From Ktedonobacterales bacterium (GTDB lineage Bacteria; Chloroflexota; Ktedonobacteria; Ktedonobacterales; JADMIN01), in contig JAICVT010000108.1 in assembly GCA_025935235.1 (NCBI GenBank), forward strand, positions 1-11,446: a stretch of DNA of 11,446 nt, in the 5' to 3' direction. This document shows, piece after piece, positions 1 through 6,341 of this stretch. Position 1 is the first letter of the stretch. Each line of letters starts with the position of its first letter. Below the pieces are notes generated by a model. It did not search any database. It was not told where the DNA came from and was given only the letters and a program-made list of their open reading frames with translations. Position numbers and translations under genes: made by a program.

Positions 1-25
1 ACCAGGCGAGACAAGGAGAAGCGCG

Positions 26-1111
26 ATGCCGAAAAAGCCGCCACCGCCTCCACAGCCCGGCGATCAGCCGCCCGCCGGCGCGGGCGCGCCGCAGGAGAGG
101 CAGGATGCGCAGAATACGCCGCTCGATCAGCAGAACATCGCCGCTGAGCTGCCGCCCGACGCGCGTGAGCGCCTGGCCGAGTCGCGCGGCGAAGGTGGTC
201 GGCGCAAACTCTTCACCAGCGACCTCTCCGTCAACGAGCTGGCGCTGATCCATGACGCCGGATTCGAGCCGGTAGGCATGGTGGTCGGCTCCAGCGTCTA
301 CCACATCGGCTGGCAGCCCAACTACGTCTCATATGGCGGCTTCGGTATGGGCTATGTCTATCAGGACCAGGAGCTGGACACGCTGACGGCCGCCAAATAC
401 AACGCGCGCGAGCTGGCGATGTCGCGCATGGAGGCCGAGGCCGATGCGCTGGGCGCTGATGGCATCGTCGGCGTGCGGCTGGAGGTTGGCGAGTTCGAGT
501 GGGGCGCCGAGCTGGCCGAGTTCATGGCGGTCGGCACGGCGGTGCGCGCGCGGGGTGCGGGTGGCCCAGCGGGCGGCGCCCCTGGCGCGTTCCGCACGAA
601 GTTTGGCAAGCCCTTCACCAGCGACCTCTCTGGCCAGGAGTTCTCGACGCTGCTCAAGGCGGGCTATCGCCCGCTGGGGCTGGTAATGGGTGTCTCGGTC
701 TACGCCGCCTACCAGAACGGCTACGAGTTCCAGATGATCTCCGGCTGGACGTATGGTTGGACGGGCATGGGCGCGATTGGCGGTGGCGGCTTCGGCAGCT
801 ACAACCAGGAGGTCCAGCACTTCACCGACGCGATGTACGCCGCGCGCGATCTGGCGATGGGCCGCTTGCAGCGTGAGGCGCTGGAGCTGGGCGCCGAGGG
901 CGTGGTGGGCATGCGCGTGGAGGTCTCGCCCTCGCTCTCGAAAGACGACCCGGAGTTCTGGAACGAGCTGAACGAGCGCGACTCCGGCATGCCCGCGAAC
1001 CACTGGCGCACGTTCCTCGTAGATATGTTCGCCATCGGCACGGCGGTCGCCCCGCTCAGCGCGGAGCATCAGATCGCGAAGCCGCAGATGATGGTGTTTC
1101 TGGACAAATAG
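26..1111 (+). CDS. Two-domain YbjQ-like (UPF0145, putative heavy-metal-binding) protein
   Basis: This 361-residue protein has a Pro/Gln-rich, probably disordered N-terminus (residues 1-60) and two tandem copies of a YbjQ-like domain (about 63-177 and 196-346). Each copy opens with a TSDLS motif (64-68 and 198-202), continues with a G-x-V-x-G strand region, and ends in a helix followed by LGADGIVG (142-149) or LGAEGVVG (288-295) and then IGTAV or VGTAV. That helix/LGA-D/E-G-hydrophobic-VG pattern is the hallmark of the YbjQ/UPF0145 family (COG0393, PF01906), whose members are small oligomers labelled heavy-metal-binding without firm biochemistry. Gly/Tyr-rich insertions (residues 98-112 and 238-260) enlarge both copies. 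No signal peptide or membrane segment is visible, so it is probably cytosolic. The AAGGAG at 14-19 supports the ATG at 26. It is a paralogue of the gene at 1679-2572. Family is clear; function is unknown. Confidence 0.85.
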   Translation: MPKKPPPPPQPGDQPPAGAGAPQERQDAQNTPLDQQNIAAELPPDARERLAESRGEGGRRKLFTSDLSVNELALIHDAGFEPVGMVVGSSVYHIGWQPNYVSYGGFGMGYVYQDQELDTLTAAKYNARELAMSRMEAEADALGADGIVGVRLEVGEFEWGAELAEFMAVGTAVRARGAGGPAGGAPGAFRTKFGKPFTSDLSGQEFSTLLKAGYRPLGLVMGVSVYAAYQNGYEFQMISGWTYGWTGMGAIGGGGFGSYNQEVQHFTDAMYAARDLAMGRLQREALELGAEGVVGMRVEVSPSLSKDDPEFWNELNERDSGMPANHWRTFLVDMFAIGTAVAPLSAEHQIAKPQMMVFLDK

Positions 1112-1149
1112 CGCACCGGACGACGATAGGACAGGAGGCGCCAGAGCGC

Positions 1150-1554
1150 ATGGCCAATGACGACGGCTCCGATCAGAGCGGGATGGAGTTCGAGCTGCTG
1201 GCGGCCTCGCTGCGCGCCGACGCCAGCGACGCGGTCGCCTTTCTGGAGGCGCTGGCCACCAAGCTGAGTGGCGCGCTGCCACAACGCACCCAGGTGGAGC
1301 GCGGCGGCGGCCTCTTCAGCCACAGCCATCCAGTCAAGCGCATCGCGGTGCGGCTGGGCGAGTGGGAATATGCGCTGGCGGCGGAGATGGGTGGCGCGCT
1401 CTCAGCCAGCCGCACCCACGCCGTGCGCGGCATCACGCTGAAGAGTGAGCCGCTCGGCCTCGATCAGTGGATCAACGAACTATCCGCCGATCTCGCCGAG
1501 CTGGCCAATTCCAGCCTGCAAGACCAGACCGCGCTCAAGCGCCTGCTCAGCTAA
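1150..1554 (+). CDS. Small conserved-type protein between two YbjQ-like genes, function unknown
   Basis: I do not recognise a named domain in this 134-residue acidic, helix-rich, soluble-looking protein. Its middle has a basic/glycine stretch around VERGGGLFSHSHPVKRIAVRLG, followed by strand-like segments and a C-terminal helix ending in ALKRLL. There is no signal peptide or membrane segment. It starts 38 nt after the upstream YbjQ-like stop, and AGGAGG at 1133-1138 precedes the ATG by about 11 nt; an internal ATG at 1183 is an alternative start. It sits between two paralogous two-domain YbjQ proteins on the same strand, so co-transcription and a shared role are likely by context. The coding call rests on SD, operon position and a protein-like composition. 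A longer ORF in another frame starting at 1445 overlaps it only as an upstream extension of the next gene. Confidence 0.72.
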   Translation: MANDDGSDQSGMEFELLAASLRADASDAVAFLEALATKLSGALPQRTQVERGGGLFSHSHPVKRIAVRLGEWEYALAAEMGGALSASRTHAVRGITLKSEPLGLDQWINELSADLAELANSSLQDQTALKRLLS

Positions 1555-1678
1555 CAATACATGCCCTTCGATACCGCACGTGACGGCTACGCGGAGTGAG
1601 AGCACCCTGCTACGCAGGGAGATGTCCGAGAGATGTCCGGGGAGACGCGCTTCCCGGCGGGCACGAGGAGATGAGACG
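1555..1678 (+). other. Structured leader between small protein gene and second YbjQ-like gene
   Basis: This 124-nt gap holds a perfect 6-bp hairpin (CCCTGC 1605-1610, loop TAC, GCAGGG 1614-1619), a 9-nt direct repeat AGATGTCCG at 1620-1628 and 1631-1639, and a possible second hairpin (CCGGG 1637-1641 with CCCGG 1653-1657). The ribosome-binding site for the next gene follows at 1665-1670. No known riboswitch class is recognised. The role, leader regulation or a weak terminator, is inference. Confidence 0.35.
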
Positions 1679-2572
1679 ATGCCGCGTCAGACACAGGGCC
1701 AGCAGGGACAACCTCAGGGTCAGCAGGGTCAGCAAGACCAGCAGAACATCCAGCCCGACCAGTCATCGGCGCCCGTCGAGATGCCGCAGCACGCGCTCGA
1801 ACGCCTGAAGCGCATGCGCGGCGGCGATGGCGCGCGGCCACTCTTCACCAGTGACCTGAGCGTCAACGAGTTCCTGCTGGTGAAGGAGGCGGGGTTCGAT
1901 CCCGTCGGCATGGTGGTCGGATCGAGCATCTATCACATCGGCTACCAGCGCTCGATGTTCAACGTCAGCCAGGAGCTGGGCGTGCTCTCGCAGGCGATGT
2001 ATAACGCGCGCGAGCTGGCGATGGCGCGCATGGAGGCCGAGGCCGACGCGCTAGGCGCCGATGGCATCGTCGGTGTGCGGCTCGATGTCGGGCGCTATGA
2101 GTGGGGCGCCGATCTGGCGGAGTTCATCGCCATTGGCACGGCGGTTCGCTCGCGCGATGGCGCAAACCACCGCACCAAGTTTGGCAAGCCCTTCACCAGC
2201 GACCTCTCCGGCCAGGATTTCCGCACGCTGCTGGCGGCGGGCTACCGCCCAACAGGCATGGTGATGGGCAGTTGTGTCTACCACGTCGCCTATCAGGGGC
2301 TGGGCCAGTGGATGCGTACAGTCGGGCGCAACGTCGAGATGCAGAACTACACCCAGGGCCTCTACGACGCGCGCGAGCTGGCGATGGAGCGCATGCAGGC
2401 CGAGGCCGAGAATCTGGGCGCCGACGGCATCACCGGCACGCAGATCAAAGAGTCGAGCCACGGCTGGGATAGCCACGTCATCGAGTTCTTCGCGGTCGGT
2501 ACGGCGGTGATCGCCATCAGCGACGATCACGAGATCACCCCGCCGCAGATGGTGCTGAGCCTGAATAGCTAA
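1679..2572 (+). CDS. Two-domain YbjQ-like protein, paralogue of 26-1111
   Basis: The 297-residue product has a Gln-rich N-terminus (residues 4-28) and two YbjQ-like domains (about 55-160 and 168-282), each with TSDLS (58-62, 173-177), a VYHxxYQ-type segment, a helix with A-R-E-L-A-M, and LGADGI (126-131, 247-252) before IGTAV or VGTAV. It aligns throughout with the protein at 26-1111 but lacks that protein's Gly/Tyr insertions; DNA identity is high in places, with a 32-bp exact match (599-630 against 2177-2208). The ATG at 1679 is chosen because GAGGAG (1665-1670) lies 8 nt upstream and the Gln-rich start mirrors the paralogue. The open frame extends back to 1445, but that would overlap the preceding gene by over 100 bp. 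Predicted cytosolic; probably hetero- or homo-oligomeric by analogy with the family. Function is unknown. Confidence 0.84.
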   Translation: MPRQTQGQQGQPQGQQGQQDQQNIQPDQSSAPVEMPQHALERLKRMRGGDGARPLFTSDLSVNEFLLVKEAGFDPVGMVVGSSIYHIGYQRSMFNVSQELGVLSQAMYNARELAMARMEAEADALGADGIVGVRLDVGRYEWGADLAEFIAIGTAVRSRDGANHRTKFGKPFTSDLSGQDFRTLLAAGYRPTGMVMGSCVYHVAYQGLGQWMRTVGRNVEMQNYTQGLYDARELAMERMQAEAENLGADGITGTQIKESSHGWDSHVIEFFAVGTAVIAISDDHEITPPQMVLSLNS

Positions 2573-2595
2573 ACGACGGCTGGCGGTTGAAACCA

Positions 2596-2710
2596 CGCCT
2601 GGGAGGCGGCTCGCGCCGCCGCGAAACCCGCCTGCGCGGGTTGGGACGACTCCTCAGTCCGCTCAGGCGGTAGGTGGAGCCGAGCTTCGCGGCCAAAGGC
2701 CTCCCAGGCG
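2596..2710. repeat. 115-nt inverted-repeat element with internal hairpins
   Basis: A perfect 12-bp inverted repeat (CGCCTGGGAGGC 2596-2607, GCCTCCCAGGCG 2699-2710) closes a segment full of smaller palindromes: GGCGGC/GCCGCC (2605-2610, 2615-2620), AACCCGC/GCGGGTT (2625-2631, 2636-2642), GACT/AGTC (2648-2651, 2656-2659), CCGC/GCGG (2659-2662, 2667-2670) and GGCC/GGCC (2691-2694, 2698-2701). Several overlap and so would compete. TTTT at 2714-2717 follows the right arm closely. It fills most of the 216-nt gap between the YbjQ cluster and the TIGR00300 gene. It could be a small palindromic interspersed repeat (MITE/REP-like), a structured RNA, or part of a terminator. No obvious target duplication was found at its edges. 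Confidence 0.6.
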
Positions 2711-2788
2711 CGATTTTACTCGCCAGCTTGCCCGTGCATACCAACTCCCGTTATCCACCTCGTAACGCTTGAAGGAGTAGATCAGCGT

Positions 2789-4009
2789 ATGGCCAGCGCG
2801 GTCGTCGAGCTTGAAGGACATCTGATTGATTCGCTGATCTTGCCGCGCGTCTGGGGCGCCATCGAAGACGCGGGCGCGCACTTCCATGTGCTGGAGATGC
2901 GCGTCGGCCAGAGCGAGCTGGAAGAGAGCTACGTCCGCATGGAGGTCATCGCGGATGACGACCGGCAGCTTGCCGACCTGATGGGCGAGCTGTCGCGCCT
3001 GGGCGCCGCGCCGTTCACCGAGCGCGACGCGCGGACGGAACCTGCCCCGCGCGATGGCATCCTGCCCGACGACTTCTACTCCACCATGAGCCTGCCCACC
3101 TTTGTGCGCGTGCGCGGCCAGTGGGTCGAGGTCGCGCGGATCGAGATGGACGTCGCGATTGTGGTGGACGCCGAGCGCGGGACGGCGCGCGCCTGCCCGA
3201 TGCACGAGGCGCGCCAGGGCGACGCGGTGGTGGTCGGCTTCGACGGCGTGCGGGTCGAGCCGCTGGAGCGACCCCGCCAGCGCGAGTCCTTCGGCTTCAT
3301 GCAAAGCGCTGTCTCATCCGAGCGCGCCAAGTCGCTGGCCATCACCGAGGTGGCGCAGGCCATGCGCGACGCCCGCGCCCACGGCGGCAAGACGCTCTTC
3401 GTGCTGGGGCCAGCCATCGTCCACACGGCCGCGCGCCAGCACATCGCCTCGCTGATCCGGCGCGGCTACGTCCAGACGCTCTTCGGCGGCAACGCCATCG
3501 TCACACACGACGCCGAAGCGGCGCTCTTCGGCACCTCGCTGGGCATTGATCTGAAGACCGGGCAGCCGGTGGAGCATGGCCACCGCAACCACCTGCGCGC
3601 CGTCAACACCGTGCGCGCGGCAGGCTCGCTGGAGGAGGCGCATCAGCGCGGCCTGCTGGGCGACGGCATCATCGCCGCCGCGCTGGAGAACGGTGTTGAG
3701 CTTGTGCTGGCTGGCTCGATCCGCGATGACGGCCCGATGCCCGGCGTCATCACCGATAGCGTCGCGGCGCAGGGACGCATGCGTGAGGCCTGCCAGGGCG
3801 TCGAGGTCTGCGTGATCGCCGCCAGCATGCTGCACGGCATTGCCACCACCAACATGCTGCCCGCCGCCGTCAAATGCGTGGTGGTAGACATCAACCCCGC
3901 CGTCGTCACCAAGCTGGCGGACCGCGGCGCGACGCTGGCGATGGGCCTCGTCACCGATGTAGAACTCTTCCTCCGCGAGCTGGACGCCGAGCTGGACGGC
4001 CAGAACTAG
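2789..4009 (+). CDS. TIGR00300-family protein (LOR/SDH domain, ornithine cyclodeaminase-like)
   Basis: The 406-residue protein matches the TIGR00300/LOR-SDH family. Residues about 3-95 form the N-terminal LOR/SDH bifunctional-enzyme conserved domain (EGHLIDSLILPRVWGAIEDAG and onward), a beta-rich linker covers 100-160, and the rest is a nucleotide-binding part with VLGPAIVHTAA (205-215), LFGGNAIVTHDAEAALFGTSLG (231-252), HGHRNHLRAVN (263-273) and VVVDINP (364-370). Characterised relatives (the archaeal ornithine cyclodeaminase MMP1218 and the C-terminal part of cyanobacterial AgrE/ArgZ) convert ornithine to proline and ammonia with bound NAD. This protein lacks the amidinotransferase-fold arginine dihydrolase domain of AgrE, so it resembles the stand-alone archaeal type. 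Cytosolic. AAGGAG at 2772-2777 supports the ATG at 2789, with slightly long spacing. The neighbours do not include other arginine or proline genes, so the substrate is inferred from family only. Confidence 0.85.
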   Translation: MASAVVELEGHLIDSLILPRVWGAIEDAGAHFHVLEMRVGQSELEESYVRMEVIADDDRQLADLMGELSRLGAAPFTERDARTEPAPRDGILPDDFYSTMSLPTFVRVRGQWVEVARIEMDVAIVVDAERGTARACPMHEARQGDAVVVGFDGVRVEPLERPRQRESFGFMQSAVSSERAKSLAITEVAQAMRDARAHGGKTLFVLGPAIVHTAARQHIASLIRRGYVQTLFGGNAIVTHDAEAALFGTSLGIDLKTGQPVEHGHRNHLRAVNTVRAAGSLEEAHQRGLLGDGIIAAALENGVELVLAGSIRDDGPMPGVITDSVAAQGRMREACQGVEVCVIAASMLHGIATTNMLPAAVKCVVVDINPAVVTKLADRGATLAMGLVTDVELFLRELDAELDGQN

Positions 4010-4035
4010 CACGCGCGCAGCCGCGCGACTTCCTG

Positions 4036-4041
4036 TATACT
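4036..4041 (+). promoter_or_regulatory. Candidate -10 element (TATACT) for the gene at 4085
   Basis: TATACT, one base from consensus, stands out in a GC-rich 75-nt gap about 44 nt before the start codon at 4085. No convincing -35 hexamer lies 17 bp upstream. It suggests that the unknown 437-aa protein can be transcribed separately from the TIGR00300 gene. Confidence 0.4.
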
Positions 4042-4084
4042 GAGGCGGCAAGTCGGCTACGAAGCGCGCTATGAGGAGGCCCGC

Positions 4085-5398
4085 ATGCCCGCCAGGAGTT
4101 TCATCGGTGAAGTCGAGGATGCGGCGCGACGCTTCTACGCGACGGTGATGCGGGGCGAGGTCAGCGATGCCAATGTGCGCGGCTACCTGCGCGCGGCCAG
4201 CCAGATCGCCGAGGTCTGGGAGCGGATAGACGCGCGCATCGCGGAGCGCATCGGCCAGGGCGATCCGCCCTGGGAGGCGTATCAGCGGCTGGGCTACGCG
4301 CTGGCCTTCATCCGCGTGGCGCGCGCCTATCAGGTCTTCGTGCAGGAGCTGCTGGCCGCCGACGCCGCCGCTGATCCCGCGACGATTGGCTTTCTGCCGC
4401 GTGTGACGTATGACCAGGCCAACGCGCTGGCCCACGAGATACAGCCTAACCTCCAGCGCGCGCTGGCGGCGCTCACCGATAGCGCCTATGCGCCCGATGT
4501 CTACCTGCCGCTGACGCTGGCGCCGCGTGTCGAGGCTGAAGGCGCCTGCCCGGCTACCCACCTGGAAGGCATGCTCAGCGCCGCGCGCGAGATTCGCACG
4601 TGGGCCGCTGGCCTGATCGCTGAGTATACGGAAGCGGTGCGGCGGGCTACCCAGGCCGGATCGGCTGCGCCAGATGCGATTACCCAGCACATCGAGCGGC
4701 TGAATAGCCGCCTGACACTGGCCGATAGCCAACTGCGCTTCGGCGATGATCTGGTGGGGCAGGTTACGCAGAGCGAGGCGACCCCCGAGCTGCACGAGCA
4801 GGGCGAGGACTGCATCTGGGCGGCCCTGCGCGCCTACTTCACGCTCAATCAGGCCGTCGCGCTGCCCGATCTGCTGGTAGACAGCCCGCCGGAGATTCTG
4901 GAGGGAGACGCGCCGCTGCTGCCCGCGCCAGAGGCGTCAGAAGCGGCGCCCGCTGAGCCGAGCGCGCCGCGCACGACCCGCAAGCGCAGTGGCGAGAAGT
5001 CGCCGCGAGCGCCCCGGCGGCGCTATCAGGATCGCGAGATTCGCCCCAGCGACCTCTGGCGTATCGCCTCGCCCAGCGCGCGCAGCGAGCTACGCGGCAC
5101 GCCGTTCGGGCGCGACGAGATGAAGGAGGTGTGCGAGCGGATGAATGGCATCCTCACCGCCGACGCCCAGCGCTATCTGGATGCGGTGGCGAGCGCGGAG
5201 CAGCGTGGCGACGTGATCGTCATCGGCGCGATGTCCAACTGCCCGTTCGAGCCGCTCTATCGCGCGCGGCGCCCGCTCAACCTCTGCGGCGCGCACATCG
5301 CCGCGCGCCATGAGTTTCACTGGAACTACCACAGCGGCCATCTGGAGCAAGCCGCCCGCTTTGACCGCGTCAACGAGTGGCGCGAGTGCGAGGAATAG
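4085..5398 (+). CDS. Unknown 437-aa protein, helical N-terminal part and Cys/His-rich C-terminus
   Basis: I do not recognise this family. Residues 1-265 look almost entirely alpha-helical with many Ala, Arg and Glu. Residues 266-315 are a Pro/Ala/Glu-rich linker turning strongly basic (TTRKRSGEKSPRAPRRR, 297-313), like a flexible, possibly nucleic-acid-touching hinge. Residues 316-437 form a distinct C-terminal domain with a hydrophobic strand (DVIVIGAMSN, 376-385) and a cluster C386, C401, H404, H409, H412, H416, H419, C435 that could bind a metal. No signal peptide or membrane segment is seen. GAGGAGG at 4073-4079 sets the ATG at 4085 with 5-nt spacing, and a TATACT lies upstream. It ends convergently against the minus-strand membrane protein gene. 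Reading frame and SD make it a secure gene; any function is unassigned. Confidence 0.8.
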   Translation: MPARSFIGEVEDAARRFYATVMRGEVSDANVRGYLRAASQIAEVWERIDARIAERIGQGDPPWEAYQRLGYALAFIRVARAYQVFVQELLAADAAADPATIGFLPRVTYDQANALAHEIQPNLQRALAALTDSAYAPDVYLPLTLAPRVEAEGACPATHLEGMLSAAREIRTWAAGLIAEYTEAVRRATQAGSAAPDAITQHIERLNSRLTLADSQLRFGDDLVGQVTQSEATPELHEQGEDCIWAALRAYFTLNQAVALPDLLVDSPPEILEGDAPLLPAPEASEAAPAEPSAPRTTRKRSGEKSPRAPRRRYQDREIRPSDLWRIASPSARSELRGTPFGRDEMKEVCERMNGILTADAQRYLDAVASAEQRGDVIVIGAMSNCPFEPLYRARRPLNLCGAHIAARHEFHWNYHSGHLEQAARFDRVNEWRECEE

Positions 5399-5436
5399 CG
5401 AACAACAGCGAAGTGGAAAGAGCAGCGCCCATAGCT

Positions 5437-5463
5437 CCCCTCTCCCGCACAGCGGGGGAGGGG
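5437..5463. terminator. Hairpin at convergent gene junction, possible bidirectional terminator
   Basis: CCCCTCTCCCGC (5437-5448) and GCGGGGGAGGGG (5452-5463) pair over 12 positions with one T-G mismatch and an ACA loop. It lies between the plus-strand stop at 5398 and the minus-strand stop at 5477, where a shared terminator is expected. No T-run follows on either side, so it is not a canonical intrinsic terminator. Hairpins of this C/G-block style also occur as interspersed intergenic repeats in bacterial genomes, which is an alternative reading. Confidence 0.5.
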
Positions 5464-5476
5464 TTGGGGGAGGGGG
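5454..5476 (+). other. G-quadruplex motif overlapping the 3' arm of the junction hairpin
   Basis: Four G-runs GGGGG (5454-5458), GGGG (5460-5463), GGGGG (5466-5470) and GGGGG (5472-5476) are separated by loops of 1, 2 and 1 nt (A, TT, A). This meets the strictest quadruplex pattern and would form in the plus-strand DNA or in readthrough RNA of the gene ending at 5398. The first two runs are the hairpin's right arm, so hairpin and quadruplex exclude one another. The motif abuts the stop codon of the minus-strand gene at 5477-5479. Confidence 0.6.
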
Positions 5477-5857
5477 CTACCCGCGCCCGCCATCGTAGCG
5501 AATCCCCGCCACGCCCAGCGCCTCGCGTGCGATGCCCCAGGCCACCAGCAGCGCCATCGGCTCGATCAGCAAGATCATCACGATCCACAGCCAGAGGAAG
5601 CCAAACTGAATCGCCTTTGAGAAGGCCAGAATCATCACGAAGATGACGGCTGGAGCAACCGGCAGCGAGAGGCAGAGCAGCGTCACCACGACGCGATAGA
5701 AGCCGGTGAGCAGCGGCTGCTGGACGTTCTTGGGGGCCTTGTATTCTTGCCCAGGCTTGGCGCGGGGGATGGTGACGAAGCGCTCATCCTCTGGCGCGGC
5801 GGCCTGCACGTTGGATTGTGTCTCTGCGCTCATGGCGACCATCCTGTCAACCTGCAT
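5477..5857 (-). CDS. Small two-TM membrane protein, function unknown
   Basis: The product (126 residues from the upstream ATG) has a polar N-terminus with PEDERFVTIPRAKPGQEYKAPK, then two hydrophobic segments at about 55-79 and 84-112 and a short polar tail. This suggests an inner-membrane protein with both ends on the same side. No family is recognised. Two starts are equally well supported: ATG at 5857 and an in-frame ATG at 5833 (MSAETQ), each with an AGGA 8 nt upstream; the longer form is given. A TATACT -10 candidate on the minus strand (5909-5914) lies about 50 nt upstream. It is the only minus-strand gene in the window and is convergent with the unknown gene at 4085-5398. Confidence 0.72.
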   Translation of the reverse strand: MQVDRMVAMSAETQSNVQAAAPEDERFVTIPRAKPGQEYKAPKNVQQPLLTGFYRVVVTLLCLSLPVAPAVIFVMILAFSKAIQFGFLWLWIVMILLIEPMALLVAWGIAREALGVAGIRYDGGRG

Positions 5858-5908
5858 GGCGCCCGTCCTGCCCGGCGATCCTCTGTGACCGTCGGCGCCT
5901 GACGCCCT

Positions 5909-5914
5909 AGTATA
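5909..5914 (-). promoter_or_regulatory. Candidate -10 element (TATACT) for the minus-strand membrane protein
   Basis: Read on the minus strand, positions 5914 to 5909 give TATACT, about 50 nt upstream of the ATG at 5857. No clear -35 hexamer is found at the usual distance. It is the best promoter-like element in this divergent intergenic region on that strand. Confidence 0.4.
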
Positions 5915-5960
5915 GAGTGTAGGTCAGCCCGCCAGCCGCGTCAAGCGTGGTATGCGTGGG

Positions 5961-5999
5961 CCGCGCTCATCCGCCGCGCTCATCCGCCGCGCTCAGTAG
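5961..5999. repeat. 13-bp tandem repeat, nearly three copies
   Basis: CCGCGCTCATCCG occurs at 5961-5973 and again at 5974-5986, followed by a third copy at 5987-5999 that diverges in its last four bases (CCGCGCTCAGTAG). It sits between the divergent starts of the membrane protein and the antitoxin gene, upstream of a TACAAT-like -10 at 6008-6013. It might hold iterated binding sites or be a slippage-generated repeat. Confidence 0.7.
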
Positions 6000-6007
6000 T
6001 CAGCGCG

Positions 6008-6046
6008 ATACAATGTCCACTAAGATAGCGGGAAGCGCCGCCCGCT
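6008..6046 (+). promoter_or_regulatory. Candidate promoter and operator of the toxin-antitoxin pair
   Basis: TACAAT at 6008-6013 resembles a -10 box. It is followed by an inverted repeat AGCGGG (6027-6032) and CCCGCT (6041-6046) with an 8-nt spacer, near the expected transcript start and before the antitoxin ATG at 6075. VapB-type antitoxins usually repress their own operon by binding such palindromes, so an operator role is plausible but inferred. No strong -35 is visible. Confidence 0.35.
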
Positions 6047-6074
6047 TTGATTCGCATGAGTCGGGAGTATGCCC

Positions 6075-6341
6075 ATGAGCGCGCCGTCTCTGGATTACGA
6101 CACAATACTACGAGTGATCCGAAAGTGGCCGAAAGATGCGCAGGTAGAGCTGGCTCGCGAGATTTTGCGCGAGGCGGAAGACAACCGCAAGCAACAGCCG
6201 TCGGATACAACGCCATCCTCGTCGCGAGAAGATAGCTTTCGTCAGTTGATCGGCATCCTCGCTACTGACCAGCCCGCGCCATCAGACGAGGAGATCGAGC
6301 GCTGGCGAGAAGAGCGGCGGATGGAGAAATATGGCCACTAG
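6075..6341 (+). CDS. Antitoxin of a VapBC-like pair
   Basis: This 88-residue acidic/charged protein has a helical N-terminal part (LDYDTILRVIRKWPKDAQVELAREIL), a Ser/Thr/Gln-rich hinge (about 45-56), and a C-terminal segment FRQLIGILATDQPAPSDEEIERWREERRMEKYG. The last segment is typical of antitoxins paired with COG5573/PIN_3 toxins: an amphipathic toxin-binding tail with a P-x-D-E-E motif and a terminal KYG. The start at 6075 is preferred because GGGAG (6063-6067) lies 7 nt upstream; the in-frame ATG at 6069 is too close. Its last 11 nt overlap the toxin gene, implying translational coupling. Base composition is less GC-rich than in the flanking metabolic genes, consistent with acquisition. 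It should neutralise the neighbouring PIN nuclease; a specific DNA-binding fold in the N-terminus was not identified. Confidence 0.8.
   Translation: MSAPSLDYDTILRVIRKWPKDAQVELAREILREAEDNRKQQPSDTTPSSSREDSFRQLIGILATDQPAPSDEEIERWREERRMEKYGH

Noticed and set aside
329..1282. 317-codon open frame on the minus strand
   Set aside because: Antisense to the first YbjQ-like gene and part of the next; Arg/His/Ala-rich shadow translation.
1445..1678. Upstream extension of the second YbjQ-like gene to an ATG at 1445
   Set aside because: It would overlap the gene at 1150-1554 and adds residues of non-protein-like composition; the ATG at 1679 has a well-placed GAGGAG and aligns with the paralogue.
3314..4795. 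493-codon open frame on the minus strand
   Set aside because: It overlaps two well-supported plus-strand genes, has the Arg/Ala/His-rich composition of antisense frames in GC-rich DNA, and shows no family motif.
5961..5999. CRISPR-like array
   Set aside because: The 13-bp units are directly adjacent with no spacers and there are no cas genes; it is a simple tandem repeat.
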